Positions 25,501 to 37,369 of a stretch of DNA of 64,000 bases are shown here, in pieces. A program made the position numbers and the translations under genes. The stretch comes from Brachionus rotundiformis (Eukaryota; Rotifera; Eurotatoria; Ploima; Brachionidae): assembly GCA_016802295.1 (NCBI GenBank), contig JAESIW010000129.1, forward strand, positions 554,511 through 618,510, in the 5' to 3' direction. Every line of letters begins with the position of its first letter. Position 1 is the first letter of the stretch. The notes under the pieces were generated by a model, which made no database searches, was not told the DNA's origin, and saw nothing but the letters and a program-made list of their open reading frames with translations.

Positions 25501-28357
25501 ATACTTGGTCTACGCGTCGAACAAACCGCTCATAATTGACGAAGAAAAGAACTCGGCTGCCATCGAGCTCTACGTAGACGACTTGGACGGACCTGACTAT
25601 TCCAAACCGTACACTTTCACGCTCACCAATTACACCAATATATTCACTTTGCAGCCAATTTCTTGTCCGGAGTGTGTGAACACGGCCAGAGAAAAGTATC
25701 AGCTAATTAGCACCAAGCTGCTGAAAAGAGAGGAGCAAAAGTCGTATGCGATTGCGTACAGAGCAGTGGACAAGAGTGGTCTGACCACTACTGGCACTCT
25801 GGAGCTCATAGTCGGCGATGTGGACAACAATCCTCAGAGTGATGGACAAAAAATGGTCAAAATTATATCTATGGAAAAGAACATACAACCAAATAGCTTT
25901 TTGGGCACGTTGTATGTGCAGGACAAGGACGACTGGGACTTGAGCTCAAAACAAAGCTCTCAATGTACACAAACAACCAATGATGCTGTTCAAATTGGAC
26001 CCTATTTGAGAATGGTTGGCCCGAGAAGCTTTGAGAGCTTTCCCAAAGAGGACATGAGTCTACAGTGTAGTGTTATTGACGCCAAAGGTAGTCAAGCATT
26101 GGCCAAAGTTGACATAACCATTGACAATGTTCAATATGCTGATTTGATTGACTTGAGCGCCATTAGGCTTTTTGGCATCAAGGCCGAGGATTTTATGAAG
26201 AAAACAAGCCTTCAGGAACAAAGTAGCTTGGAAAAATTTCTCATCAAATTAGTTGGTCTATTTGAGCTAAATCAACAAAATGATTTGTTAAAAATAGTCA
26301 CTATTAAAAATTATAACAGCGATGCTTTGCTCTATCCAAAGCCAGCTGATAAAATACCAGACTTTGAAACGAGCCAATTTGGCACAGACATTTACTTTTA
26401 CATACGCAAGGCGAACAATTTGCTCGCCTCGCGTCGCATCTATGACATCATAGCCTCTCAAATGGACATATTTGACCAACAAATGTACTCGATTAGACTG
26501 CTTTTTGACGAGTGCTTGGGCTCGCAATGGACTTGTCCATCGGGCACTTTTTGCAAGCAAAATTTTGTCCTTAGTCAACAAAGTTTGACAGTGGACGCCA
26601 ACGCGACCAGTTTGGTCGGCTTGAGAAATCAATTGTCAACTGATTGCTATTGTAAATTGGAAGTGGTTCAGCCGACTTGTTTCAATGGCGGAACTGTGGT
26701 CCAGTCCAAAGTGGGCTTTGCCGAATACTTCTGCAAATGTCCAGACGGATTTGACGGACCAAGATGTGAATTTTTGTCCATTACGTTCACCTTTAATCCC
26801 TCCAGTAGAGCTCATTCCTACGCTCTATTTGACAAAATAGAGTCTTGCGATCCGCTCAGACTCGAGTTCGAGTTTACCACTGAGCGAGCCAAAGGTCTGC
26901 TTCTTTTCAATGGTCCCATCAATAGAGACGCATTGTACTTTATGGCAGTTGAAATTTTGAACAAAAATTTGCTCGTACACATCGGACCAAACAATGTCTC
27001 ATTTGGCAACATAGATGTATCTAATCGCGAATGGCACAAGGTCGACATTAGCTGGTCACTGGACACAGTCCAAGTAAATTTGGACAATTGTGAGTCTAAG
27101 CTGCTCCATTTGGCAAATTATCAAGAAATGAAGGCCGACTTGTTGGACACAGATGAGTCCAGACTGAGCTTGGGAGGCATTCCGCCAAACATTTCCATAA
27201 ATCACTACTATTACAATCAATTGAATGTGTTTGAGTTCGAGGGCTGCATTCGAAATGTCCGAGTGAATGGAGACTTGCGCAATTTGAAGCTGAGACCAAG
27301 TGAGTTCAATTTGGCACAAAATCTACAACAATGTGATTGTATATACACGGACAATTGTGTTTCTGTACTGGCTCCAGTGGTTCGCTCAAACGAATTTCCA
27401 TGGTGGATCATAGTGGTCATACTTGGCGCTCTGGCTTGTCTTGGTAAGACTTTTTCCAATCATTTTTATTTGTGTGTTTTAAAAAAAGAGAAAAAAAAAT
27501 TTAGTTCTAATACTGGTTCTTATATTTTGTTGTCGTAAAAGTAAAAACCAGCCTCCGGTAGAGAAACCGCCAGTTGACCAACTGGACGAGGCTGAGAGGG
27601 AAAATTTAATTAACTATAAAATAGAAGGTGGTCATGAAAAAGATGAGGTATAACTCGACATAAAAAAAAAGCTTTATCTTTTTTTGTTTTTTTTTTATTT
27701 TTTTATACAAATGCTTGTTTGCTCTTTGCCGGGAAATTACGGCTCTTGATTGATTAACTAATCACTTAAATTTTCTTCTCTAGCTCTTATACTTGGCTTA
27801 GCTGTGTGCACAGTTCGTCGCAAAGACAATCAAAAAAAAATTCTTCATATGTTCCCAGACGATGACATACGAGAGACTATAATTAATTACGCTGATGGTG
27901 CTGGAGAGGAGAACACGGTAAAGCTCACTTGATTTGTGTTAATTAACCGCTTTTTGCTTTCAAAAGCATACAATTAACTAATTACATTAATAGAATTATT
28001 ATTTTTTTATTTTAAATGTTTAAGGAAAATTTTAACATTGGTGTTATGAAAAAGCCAGTTGGTCCCATAGTGCAGACCGTGAACACAACAATGGCAAGTG
28101 GTTCAAATCAGCAGCAAGAATTGGATTGCAATGATCAGAACATGATTTTTGCCTACGAAGGCGAAGGAAGCGATGTCGGATCGCTCAGTTCAGTAGGAAC
28201 CAATTGTGAGGAGAAGGACATCGATTTGGAATACTTAGGACAGTGGGGACCCAAGTTTGTCAAATTGGCAAGCATTTATACCCGTGCCGAGGATCAAAAT
28301 GCCGACTTTCATAACCAAGGCTACGAGTACAACGACGACTACAGGGGTCCGAGATAA
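22559..28357 (+). CDS. Classical-type cadherin with EGF, laminin-G and catenin-binding tail
   Basis: Calcium-dependent adhesion receptor at adherens junctions. Exon 1 is 22559-22687 (hydrophobic signal LAICGFLILCLSPQAL), exon 2 is 22748-27443, then one of two alternative exons (27505-27647 or 27784-27917), then 28025-28357, giving 1766 or 1763 residues. Exon 2 encodes about ten cadherin repeats, several with DxNDN-type linkers (near residues 393, 735 and 957) and others degenerate. One EGF-like module follows (about 1349-1386, CFNGG...CKCPDGFDGPRCEF), then one laminin-G domain (about 1390-1560) and a membrane span from about 1594 (WWIIVVILGALACL). The tail ends with a beta-catenin-binding motif (FAYEGEGSDVGSLSSV, then YLGQWGPKFVKLASIY). 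EGF and LamG before the membrane make it like arthropod DE/DN-cadherins, not vertebrate E-cadherin. Exon 2 is strikingly GC-rich, especially 23,000-25,600. AATAAA occurs near 28,556. Confidence 0.93.
27505..27647 (+). other. Cadherin alternative exon A (membrane/p120-binding segment)
   Basis: 143 bases, preceded by TTTAG and followed by GTATAA. With the single base left from exon 2 it reads VLILVLIFCCRKSKNQ, then ...AERENLINYKIEGGHEKDE, completing the membrane span and giving a juxtamembrane segment like the p120-catenin-binding core. It enters in phase 1 and leaves in phase 0, exactly as exon B does. Confidence 0.8.
27784..27917 (+). other. Cadherin alternative exon B (membrane/p120-binding segment)
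   Basis: 134 bases, preceded by TTCTCTAG and followed by GTAAAG. Spliced directly from exon 2 it reads ALILGLAVCTVRRKDNQ, then FPDDDIRETIINYADGAG. It is a second version of the same protein segment, with the same LIL start and a variant of the INY...G.GE core. If spliced after exon A it would be read out of phase and hit a TAG after five codons, so the two exons should be mutually exclusive. Confidence 0.8.
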
Positions 28358-29496
28358 CACTTTTTTATAAGCAATAATAGGAGCTTTTTGTTTAGAATTC
28401 CATTCATATTTTTTTTTTTCTAAAAGATAAGTTTTAAGCTGTGTTTATATTTATTCTTTAACAGTTATTAGTTTTTATAATCAATTTTGTAAGTGAGTTA
28501 GTCAACTCGATTAATGTATGAGTATAGGGAGGTTATTTTTTTATGTTCAAACAAAAAATAAACAAGTTAATAAATTCATCGAGTTACTTCTCGCCTCATA
28601 AGTCTTAAGTGTACTTATATGTTATTTTGTAATATTTTTTTAAAATTTAAATTTGATACTTTTTTTTTGCTAAAATTTTTTTTTCTGGGTTTTGATAGTC
28701 TAACAAAAAAACTCTTTTTCTAATAAAAAATGTATAAAATTTAGTTTGTTTTAATAAAAAGTACAAAATTCTTTTCCAAAGCCCTTTCTTTTGCAAACTA
28801 TCTAATATCTAGCCCTTTTGTAGTAATATTGTAGCCAGTAATTAATAGCGTTAATTAATATTTGATCAAATTTTATCAAATAATTATTAAAAATTTGGAT
28901 TTTCAAAGTCATTATGGAATCCAAAACCTATCAATATCAAATTGAAAATAGTTAGAAAATAGTTTTTTTAAAATTTCTTTATTCACTCGTTCACTTCTTG
29001 TGGAGCTTAGGGTCTTTTCTTTAGATTTTCACTCAAGTTGATCCAATTTTATATTTGTAAAGTTTATTTTTTAATATTTTATTTCAAAAATATTGGTAGG
29101 AAAGAATTTATTTGAAATTTAATATTTGAATTTCATTTTTAAATTTGTAAATCATTAATCAGATCATCTAAAGAGTTTTCAGTCATCGTTAATAGATAAC
29201 TGAATAGGAACTGCATTTTAATTATACAAATTTATAAAATTCATCGTTTTTTTTTCTATTTTTTTGCTTTTTTTCCTCTTAATTGCTATTTATATAAATT
29301 AATTAATTTTTTTTCATTTATTTTATTATTTATTTATTTATTCAATGAACGCCTTGTAAGCGATGTAAAAAAAAGAAACTGAATTAAGATAAAATAAAAT
29401 AAAATAGAAATTAAGAAAAAACAAGATCAGTTTCGAAAGATTTTAAATTTTAAATGTTAATTTTTTATGATTTTTTTTCATTATATATATTGACCA
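28358..29496. other. Cadherin 3' untranslated region and AT-rich DNA
   Basis: The start holds the cadherin 3' untranslated region, with AATAAA at about 28,556. Beyond that I see no gene. Confidence 0.5.
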
Positions 29497-29868
29497 GGTA
29501 TCGTTAATTTCAAAAATAAACGGAATAAAAATTCTTCCCCTTTTGATAATTAAAATTTACTAAAATAAAATTTATTTTTAAAAAATACTGCACATAGTGC
29601 AGCATACTTTGTTGTGTCTTTTTTACCAGAAATAATTTATCTGATGCTGATAAAAAACAAAAAGTAAAGCATCAATAAGAGTTAATTTGATATTGATTTT
29701 GTTTACCTAAAATTGAGAAAATAAAGTTTTCATTTTTGGCAAAAAAAGACGAAACAAAGTATCTTGCACTATGTGCAGTATTTTTTAAATATATTTTATT
29801 CTAGTAAATTTTAATTTATCAAAATGGCAAGAATTTTTGTTCCGTTTGTTTGTGAAATTAACAATACC
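29497..29868. mobile_element. Fold-back/MITE-like element with long inverted repeats
   Basis: The left arm (29497 to about 29640) is the inverted complement of the right arm (about 29735-29868). Both include CTGCACATAGTGCA or a near copy, ATACTTTGTT, AAAATTTACTA and GTTAATTTCA. Arms of about 130 bases flank a centre of about 100 bases with no coding capacity. This is the form of a non-autonomous DNA transposon or fold-back element. I could not define a target duplication, so the superfamily is open. Confidence 0.7.
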
Positions 29869-30041
29869 CAATAACCAAATTTTGGTTCTAGAAACTTTAA
29901 TTCCTAAGCGAATACTTAAAATTTTTTATTTTTTTATTCGTTTAGTCTTTAAGTTACCAATCTAGGAATTGTATAGCTTGAGTTAAATTTTGGAAAAAAT
30001 GTATAATTTTAGTGCTTTAAAATAATTAGATAAAAAAACTT

Positions 30042-30114
30042 CGAGTCTGGCAGGAGTCGAACCTGCAATCTCCTGATTCGTAGTCAGACGCGTTATCCAT
30101 TGCGCCACAGACCC
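30042..30114 (-). tRNA. tRNA-Arg(ACG)
   Basis: 73 bases on the minus strand, GGGTCTGTGGCGCAATGGAT to ...CAGACTCG. The acceptor arm pairs GGGTCTG with CAGACTC (one G-U), the D-arm is GCGCAATGGATAACGC, the anticodon loop CTACGAA carries ACG, and the T-arm is GCAGGTTCGACTCCTGC. A TTTTTTT run follows as a pol III terminator. The 5' flank AAATATTTACATAACA matches those of the copies at 36281 and 36835. Confidence 0.97.
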
Positions 30115-32731
30115 TGTTATGTAAATATTTCTAGCTTAGCCCAAAATTATCGTATTTAAAATTACTACTAATACTTTAAAAATGTAACACTTTATTTCAT
30201 TAATCAAAAATACTGAACTTTTAAATTTTTGATAAGATAAAAAAATAAACATCCAGTCTTTTTTGAGGTTAATTTTTCTTGTTTTTTTTAAATCTAAAAA
30301 GTTTGGAGTATAAATTAGTTATTTTAGAAATTTTCACAAAAATTGTATCTATATTATTTTATATAATTAAGTGTTATTTTTGAAAAATATGTTTATCTGT
30401 AAATAATTTTATTTATATTCATTCAATTTGTGAAAATTTACTTAATAAGAAATTTGGAAAACTGAAGCAGTACTCTTTTCTTGTCAATACTAGATCAGTT
30501 AACTTAAATTTTGAATTTTTAAAATATTTTCATCAACTCGTCAAATAAAGAAAAATTCGTTTGATTAAATATTTTTTCGATTAATTTGCGTCAAAGATGG
30601 TGATCCTGGCCAAAAAGACCATTGATTTATACCAACTTAAAATTTATTACTTTAATGTGGATTCAAAATAATTGAATTAAAAGATGTAAATATTTTTAAA
30701 ATTAAATAAAAATTAATTATAATAAAAGAAAGTAAGAAAAACTTTCGAATACGATTTTTAACATAAAAATTATTTTTAGAATTTTTCTTTCTATAAAACT
30801 TTTGAAAAGACTAAAACGAAAATAATAATTATTAACTAAATATTGAAATAAAAATAATTTATATTTGATTGTATCTTAGAAGAAAATAATTAGAAAATTG
30901 GTGACATAGAAACTTAATTAACAATTTTTGAGTTATTATGAATAAATTTTCCTGACTGTTTTACCCCAAGGACCTTATGTATAAGACACTTTTCTTAATT
31001 CTTATTCATACTTATTCAAGATCATTTCGATCCTAAAAATGATTTATTTTCAGACCTTCCTGGAAAGCTTTTCGCAAATGGCTATGAGATTTCTGAATGG
31101 AGATTCAAATCTGAGCTATCTGAAATATTTTAAATATCTTATTATTTATTTGTTGATTTATAAATCCTAAATTTTGTGAAATTTTTTTTTATAAACACTA
31201 TTTTGAAAATGATTATACTTAAAGTTCTTAAAAAAAAATACAAAATAATTTAAGTATTACAAAAAAACTCGATTTACTTAATTTTGATGGTTCAAGAGAA
31301 TTATAGTTATTAAAATATTATAAAATTTGTTGAAAATAAAACTATTTGAGATCAATAGAATATGGACTTATGTCAAAATTATCGAAAAAAAATCTTAGGT
31401 TAAAATGTCCCAAATTTAAATACAATTTTGAAAATGTTGTACCCATTTCCTGGTTGGGTTTAAGCACATTCGAAAAGCATTTGTATAAGAAAGTATTGAG
31501 AATATTAACAAAAATTAATTTACAAATTAGCTAACATTGTCAGAACACTTATTAATGGTTCTTAAGAATAATATAATAATATTAATAAAATACTGAAGCA
31601 AACTAAAATTTAGAATATTTTAAGTAGCTTAGCGTCGTTTTTGATCGAGTTCTTATTTAAATAGTACCTATAATTCTTAACTTTAAAATTAAGAAAAAAA
31701 ATAGAATTTTACAATTAATGAAATAAATTTAGCTTTTAGAATTTAAGTTTCGTCTTAACATTGACGTTTAAATCGAAATAGTTTTATTTTATTTTATGAA
31801 AAAAACTTCTCTTTTAGGTCCATAAGAGGTTTACCTAAACAATTGCACAATTAAATGTCCAATTTTATCCTAATAAAACGATATATCCTTGAGCAACCTT
31901 AATTAACAATATAAAATGTGTTAATTGTGCTAACAAATCGGTGTCTATGGATACCACGTCTTTTTTCTCTTTTATGTAATAAAAAAAATATTTTGAATTG
32001 CTTTTTTAATAAAATATTTAACTAAACAATATTTTTACAATTTTTTAGGTTTAGAACACTACTCATAAAGGTTTTCTTATTTTCTTTAAAAGTAAACTTA
32101 TTTATCCATAAATAATGATTTGATTATTTTCATTAGGAGAAGCTTTTGTTTAGAAACTTGGATCTTTTACATGGCCCTAGTAAAGTCAGCCATTTTAATG
32201 TAATATTTTATTAATTAATTTCGTGATTTTTTTAAACAGGTTAAATTAAATACCAAGTAAATAAGGAAACGCTGAGAACGTGCTCGGAGTCTTTTTATTC
32301 ATCTTAAACTATTAAGATGTTTTAGCAGTTGATTTTTTAAGTTTAAGTTTGTACATATTAGCTTGTTTATGTGTAGCAAAATTTATTTAAATATTTATTT
32401 TGAATTTGTTTGTCGCTGAGAGAAAAACTCTTATTTTCTCTAGAAGGAAAACATTTAAAAATTATCAAAATTAAACATTGAATTAATTTTAAAAAAAAAA
32501 TATCTTTAAGTCTTAAATTAAGAAAAAGCTCAGGTAATATTTAACATAAATTTCGAAATTTATTTATTACTCTTTTTTTAATATCCGCTGTTTAACTTTT
32601 TCAAAATTTATATATTTACTTTATAATTTAAAAGATAATTTTTTAGATAAAGAGAATGAACAGTGTTGTTGAAGAAAAAAATTTGTTTTATTAGTTTAAA
32701 TTAGAAAATTAAAATAATTAAAAAATTACTC
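30115..32731. other. AT-rich region with no gene seen
   Basis: A 62-codon open frame at 31346-31534 has no recognisable content and is best taken as chance. The final few hundred bases are presumably upstream sequence of the next gene. Confidence 0.5.
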
Positions 32732-35671
32732 ATGTCCAAAGCTAAATCAAAATCAAATATAAACAATCTGAACAAGGAGCTGCAAAAAAAGGTAGATGAC
32801 CTTAGCCAGCAGCTGGAAAGCCTAAAAAATGAACATAATGAACTGAAAGATAAGTACAAAGTGTTGTGCAAAAAAGTCGTGGACAACACTGACTTGTCCG
32901 AGTATTCGTTCATGGATCCGTCTCAAGTAGAGCCGGACCAAATCGATCTGAACGATTTGCTGCATATGGTTCAAAAGTTGGCTCTTTTGGCAACCCAAAT
33001 AAATGTTGAGGAAAAAATGGAGAGTCATATCGAGTCGCTTGAACTGCGTCTTACCGAGTTGACCAACGAAAATAGCTCTTTTTTTAAGAATAGATTAAAG
33101 CTGCAGGACAGACTTGAATTTATTAGACAAGAGAGAGATGTTTGGAAACGTAATGCTGAAACTCTTAAAAAAATGTATGCAAAGTTAGGTAATTATTTCT
33201 AAAAATATAAATTTTTTTCCATTATTAAGAACATCCGCTTTGCTTAAAAATTTTCAAAAAGAAAATTGAAGTCTCCTAATTAAGCGGGTTTTCCAAGGGT
33301 TTTTTTTTTATTAAGCATTTAATTTATTAATGTAATTAAAAAGATCTACAATCAAGTTTTATTTGAAGAAAAATAAACATATTATTTTGTTTAGTTTAGC
33401 TTTATAATAGTGCAAAAGATGTTTGGATAATTTTGATTAAAGAAATTTTTTATTTTGTTTTCATTTTTGAAAATATTCAAATCTAAAAGTTAAACAAAAA
33501 AACAAAATTAAGATCGATATTTGAAAATCTTAAACTACATTTATAACATTTATAAAAACGATTGAGGGGTCATGTAAATGAGTCTAAAACTATAAGCTAG
33601 CAAAATGCGAAATATAAATTCATCACATTTAATTATGTGTTTATTTTAATTCATTTTTGTTATTTTTATAAAATTTAATTATATTAGAATTTTAATCTGT
33701 AAAAATGTTCTTCTAAAGCTATAAAAAATAACCTAAATAATTGGTAAGGACCTGTCTGGAATGGCAATAAGCATTAGTTGGCTCGCTCTCCAAGAACTCA
33801 GAAAATGAAAATAGAAAAAAGGAGTGTACAAATTCAATCATTTAGTTTTTTTTATTAAAAAACATAGTTTCTTTATAAATTTATATCAAAAATTACATTA
33901 ATTATCTAAGAATTTGATTGAAATCTTGTGGCGTAAATAAATAACTTTTTAATTTAGAAAAATTGAGAAAAATTGTAAGTTTATTTTTCATGGTACCAGC
34001 AGTGTTCTTAGAAATAAATATTAAGTTTATTATGAAACCTTTTGATAATTAAAAGATAATTTCATGGCTTTTTTTCAATTTAAATTCAAACATAACAACC
34101 GAAATTCGAGTATAAATTTATTATTTTGATAGAAAGTTTTTCGATTTTAATTTTAAAAAAAACTAATCAAAATAACATCATATTCATAGAGTAAATAAAT
34201 ATTAAGAAAGCTAATTAATATTAAAGAAAAGCTAACCAAAAAAGGTCTCATATAAAACTTTAAAAATCTTAAATAATAATGCCAAATCTTTGTAACTAAG
34301 GTATATCATTTACGAATAAATAGAACTAATAATTTCGACAAACACTTGATCGTTTTCTAGCTATTGTTATCAATGAGATTTGCCCATTTTATCAGAAAAT
34401 TATTTTAACACAATTAATTCAAATAAATTAATTAAATTTAATTTTTGATTTTAAGTTAAAGAAAAAGAGTCGAATTCGAGTCTAAGATCGCATTCGACCA
34501 ACACTAGATGCACAATTGGAACTTATAGGGCAAACATAGACCTAAAAAATCCATCAGAGCGTATCTATTCGGCACCAGTGCCAAGAGATTTTTATGACAC
34601 AGTCCGAACCAATAATATTTCAACCGTGCAATTGGAAAAAATAGACCAAAACATATCAAACCAACTCTCTGGAATAAAGCAATCAACTCCTACCATAGAC
34701 GATAATAAAAATTTTTTTGGTACTGGCTTTAAACTAGAGGAGACTGGTTTAAAAAATTGCAGTCCGATTCCAAATCAAAATCTTACCGAATCTTACAAAA
34801 ATTTTTGCTATTTTGATAAACCAAAGTTAATCGATTCGAACATGAATGATCAATATGTTCCGAGCAGCGCTTATTCACTCGAGTCTGGCTGTCATGAACC
34901 ATCTACTGGTACATCTACAAATCATAATAATAAAAAAAATGTCTCATTTAACAAAGATATTGATGTGAGGATATTCCGCAAGAATTCCAAAAACTTAACT
35001 AGAATAGTCGATTCGTTTATGCTGCCATTACCTCAGGGCAATGCAGATAATTCTCAGATAAACCAGGACAACAAAGACACTCAAGCAGCTCAAGAAACTA
35101 TAACTACATTAAAGAAAAACAATGGTAAATTTTTGTTTTGTTGTTGTTAAAAAATTTAATTCAAACAAAAAATTCAATTTCAGAGGACACTTTAAGCCAA
35201 ATTGACCAGAAAAATAGGATTTTATTCAGCCAAACGAGTCTAAAATCGGATTCGAACCCCTTATTTCCTTTTCAAAAGCAACCATTGTCACAAGGAACAA
35301 ACAGTTTTAGTAACAGTTTTAGAACAATTCAATCAGGTAGAGGAAGTGTATGTTCTTCTCGAAAGTTGCCTGGAGAAACCCCAGTCAGAGATTTGGAGCC
35401 CACACTGAAGTTGATAATAATAAAGGAGTTGAGTGTTGAAAAGGTTGATGGTAATGACTGGCGAATGTTTGCGCTTAGAGTCGGAATGAACGAAAAAGAA
35501 ATCCAAGAGTGGATATGCCTTAAATTACAGTATCCGATGGCCAGAGTTTTGAGCTTTTGGTCATCCAAACCAGAGGCAACTGTGCGACTCTTGCATAGAC
35601 ATTTAAATGCGCCATGTTTTAATTACGGAAGCTTGGCAAAACGCATTGAGAATTTTTATGATGTTGTTTAA
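32732..35671 (+). CDS. Coiled-coil / death-domain protein
   Basis: Three exons join in phase: 32732-33188, 34462-35124 and 35184-35671, about 535 residues. Residues about 5-152 form a coiled coil (NNLNKELQKKVDDLSQQLES through RLEFIRQERDVWKRNAETLK). The middle is polar and probably disordered, with one conserved-looking NKKNVSFNKDIDVRIFRKN stretch. The last 85 or so residues read ...KELSVEKVDGNDWRMFALRV, GMNEKEIQEW, ARVLSFWSSKPEATVRLLHR and YGSLAKRIENFYDVV, which fits a death domain (NDWRxLA...G...W......T...L...L). The architecture suggests a signalling or cytoskeletal adaptor. I cannot name an orthologue. An alternative acceptor 6 bases upstream (exon start 34456) keeps the frame and adds two residues. 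Confidence 0.7.
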
Positions 35672-36258
35672 ATTAAGAGGGAATGAAATCATTTAATCAT
35701 TTTTAATTAAAAAAAAATGATGCTCATTTTTTTGTACCAAGAATAAATCTAATGCAAAAAAATACTCTGTTATGTAAAATATAAAATTTTATCAATTATT
35801 TAATATTTATTTTTTTATATCAAGATTTGCTCATATAAATAAAATCGATTTTTTAAAAAAAATTTAATCAAAATATTCAAACGTATCGTTGAGAAAACAT
35901 TACCAAACATTTAAAAAACAATTAGAATCTAAAGGTAATTAAGTAGAGCTTAAACTTTTGAAATATTATAAATTTTTGAAAAATTTAAATTCTTTGCTCA
36001 TTTAAGAATTTAATTGAAATTGGAATAAATTAAAAAAATATTAGAATATTATATTATCAAGATAAAGATTATTTGAAGTTAATATGAACAAAAAGGTTGG
36101 CATCATAAATTACCTTTTTAAATTTGTCAGCAATATTTATTTTTAGGTTGATTTTTTAATATAAAAGCATTTATTAATACAAATGTAAATATCTTTAATA
36201 ATCTCTTTAGAAAAACTGAATATTTATCACAATTAAGTTAAATAAAGATAAATAAAAA
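35672..36258. other. AT-rich intergenic stretch, no gene seen
   Basis: Lies between the death-domain gene and the tandem tRNA pair. No coding or structural signal was recognised. Confidence 0.5.
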
Positions 36259-36280
36259 TTTCTGAAATATTAACATAACA

Positions 36281-36353
36281 GGGTCTGTGGCGCAATGGAT
36301 AACGCGTCTGACTACGAATCAGGAGATTGCAGGTTCGACTCCTGCCAGACTCG
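36281..36353 (+). tRNA. tRNA-Arg(ACG)
   Basis: Identical over 73 bases to the copy at 30042-30114, with anticodon ACG in a CTACGAA loop. Followed by AAGTTTTTTT, a pol III terminator. Confidence 0.97.
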
Positions 36354-36834
36354 AAGTTTTTTTATTCTCATTAATAAAAAAATAATTGAAAAATAAAAAT
36401 TTTGAAATTTTATTACATTTTTTAGTTTCTAAAATCAGACTTTTATATGTATTTATATCTTTCTTATTATAATTATTTCTTACAATAATATTTAAGTTTC
36501 GTTTTGTTATATAAATTAAAGTAAATTTGTAATTTACTTTAAAAGATTTTAAAAACAGTTTCTTAAAAATTTAATAATTATTTATTTAAATATATTTTCT
36601 ATTTTTATCATAATGTATAATTTTGAACTTTATTTTAATTACCTTTCTCTCTGTGAGATGTTGCAAAAAATATAAAAAATTTTTATTAAAAATTTTATTT
36701 TGAGCATTATAAAATTGAATTTCTTCGATTATTTTATAATTATAAGCAAAAATTTATCATAAAATTTTGTGAAATAATAGTTAATTTTATATAGATTGAA
36801 TTTAATCGGTCATTTCTGAAATATTAACATAACA

Positions 36835-36907
36835 GGGTCTGTGGCGCAATGGATAACGCGTCTGACTACGAATCAGGAGATTGCAGGTTCGACTCCTGCC
36901 AGACTCG
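36835..36907 (+). tRNA. tRNA-Arg(ACG)
   Basis: Identical to the copy 554 bases upstream, including the 5' flank TTTCTGAAATATTAACATAACA-type sequence and most of the 3' flank, so the two arose by a local duplication. Terminator TTTTTTT follows. Confidence 0.97.
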
Positions 36908-36942
36908 AAGTTTTTTTATTTTCATTAATAAAATAAATAATT

Positions 36943-37045
36943 ATTTAATTACTCGACTCTAATGAGCCAATCAGCAACATTATACGCAAAAGACGACTTA
37001 AGTGGCTTGGTCATGCTCCACTGGGAGTAGAAGATAGAAGAAGAA
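36943..37045 (+). pseudogene. LINE tail fragment next to a tRNA gene
   Basis: Reads LDSNEPISNIIRKRRLKWLG then HAPLGVEDRRRR, matching the IxxRRLRWLGH motif of LINE C-terminal regions (compare the remnant at about 197-310). It starts about 35 bases after the tRNA gene and stops where the Tc1/mariner fragment begins. Confidence 0.5.
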
Positions 37046-37356
37046 GAATTTTTAAAATGACCGCCTTTGGTGTTTTAACTAGCCAAAACTCTATTTGGCA
37101 TAAATTCAGTCAACGTTTGTACATACTCAGTCGGAATCTTTAACCACTCTTTGTGTAAGATCTATTTTAAATGCTCGATAGAGGTTGCTTTTGTGTTTAC
37201 CATTTTGGCATCTATGTATGACCATAAGTTCTCGATTGGGTTGAGATCTGGAGAACGAGCACACCATGGCAGAACCTGAATGTTCTGTTCTTTGAACCAG
37301 TATGTGGCGAAGTGCTATCTTGTTGAAAAATTTAAGGGTCATTTGGCACATAGCAG
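37046..37356 (-). pseudogene. Tc1/mariner transposase, C-terminal part
   Basis: The minus strand reads IFQQDSTSPHTYWFKEQNIQ, VLPWCARSPDLNPIENLWSY, ATSIEHLK, LHKEWLKIPTEYVQTLTEFM and ...PNRVLAS. QQDS..PH and SPDLNPIENLW are hallmarks of the Tc1 DDE domain. Stops interrupt it before IFQQD, after EHLK and after VLAS. The N-terminal part lies at 38436-38765 on the same strand. Confidence 0.85.
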
Positions 37357-37369
37357 TGATGTCATTAGA

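Larger units (their letters stand above)
36259..36930 (+). repeat. Direct duplication of a tRNA unit (about 115 bases each)
   Basis: The unit at about 36259-36375 recurs at about 36813-36930: the same 22-base upstream flank, the tRNA, then AAGTTTTTTTATT and CATTAATAAA. The sequence between the units is unrelated AT-rich DNA. Confidence 0.8.

Noticed and set aside
31346..31534. 62-codon open frame with a start codon
   Set aside because: No family resemblance, surrounded by AT-rich DNA, and no phased neighbouring exons found.
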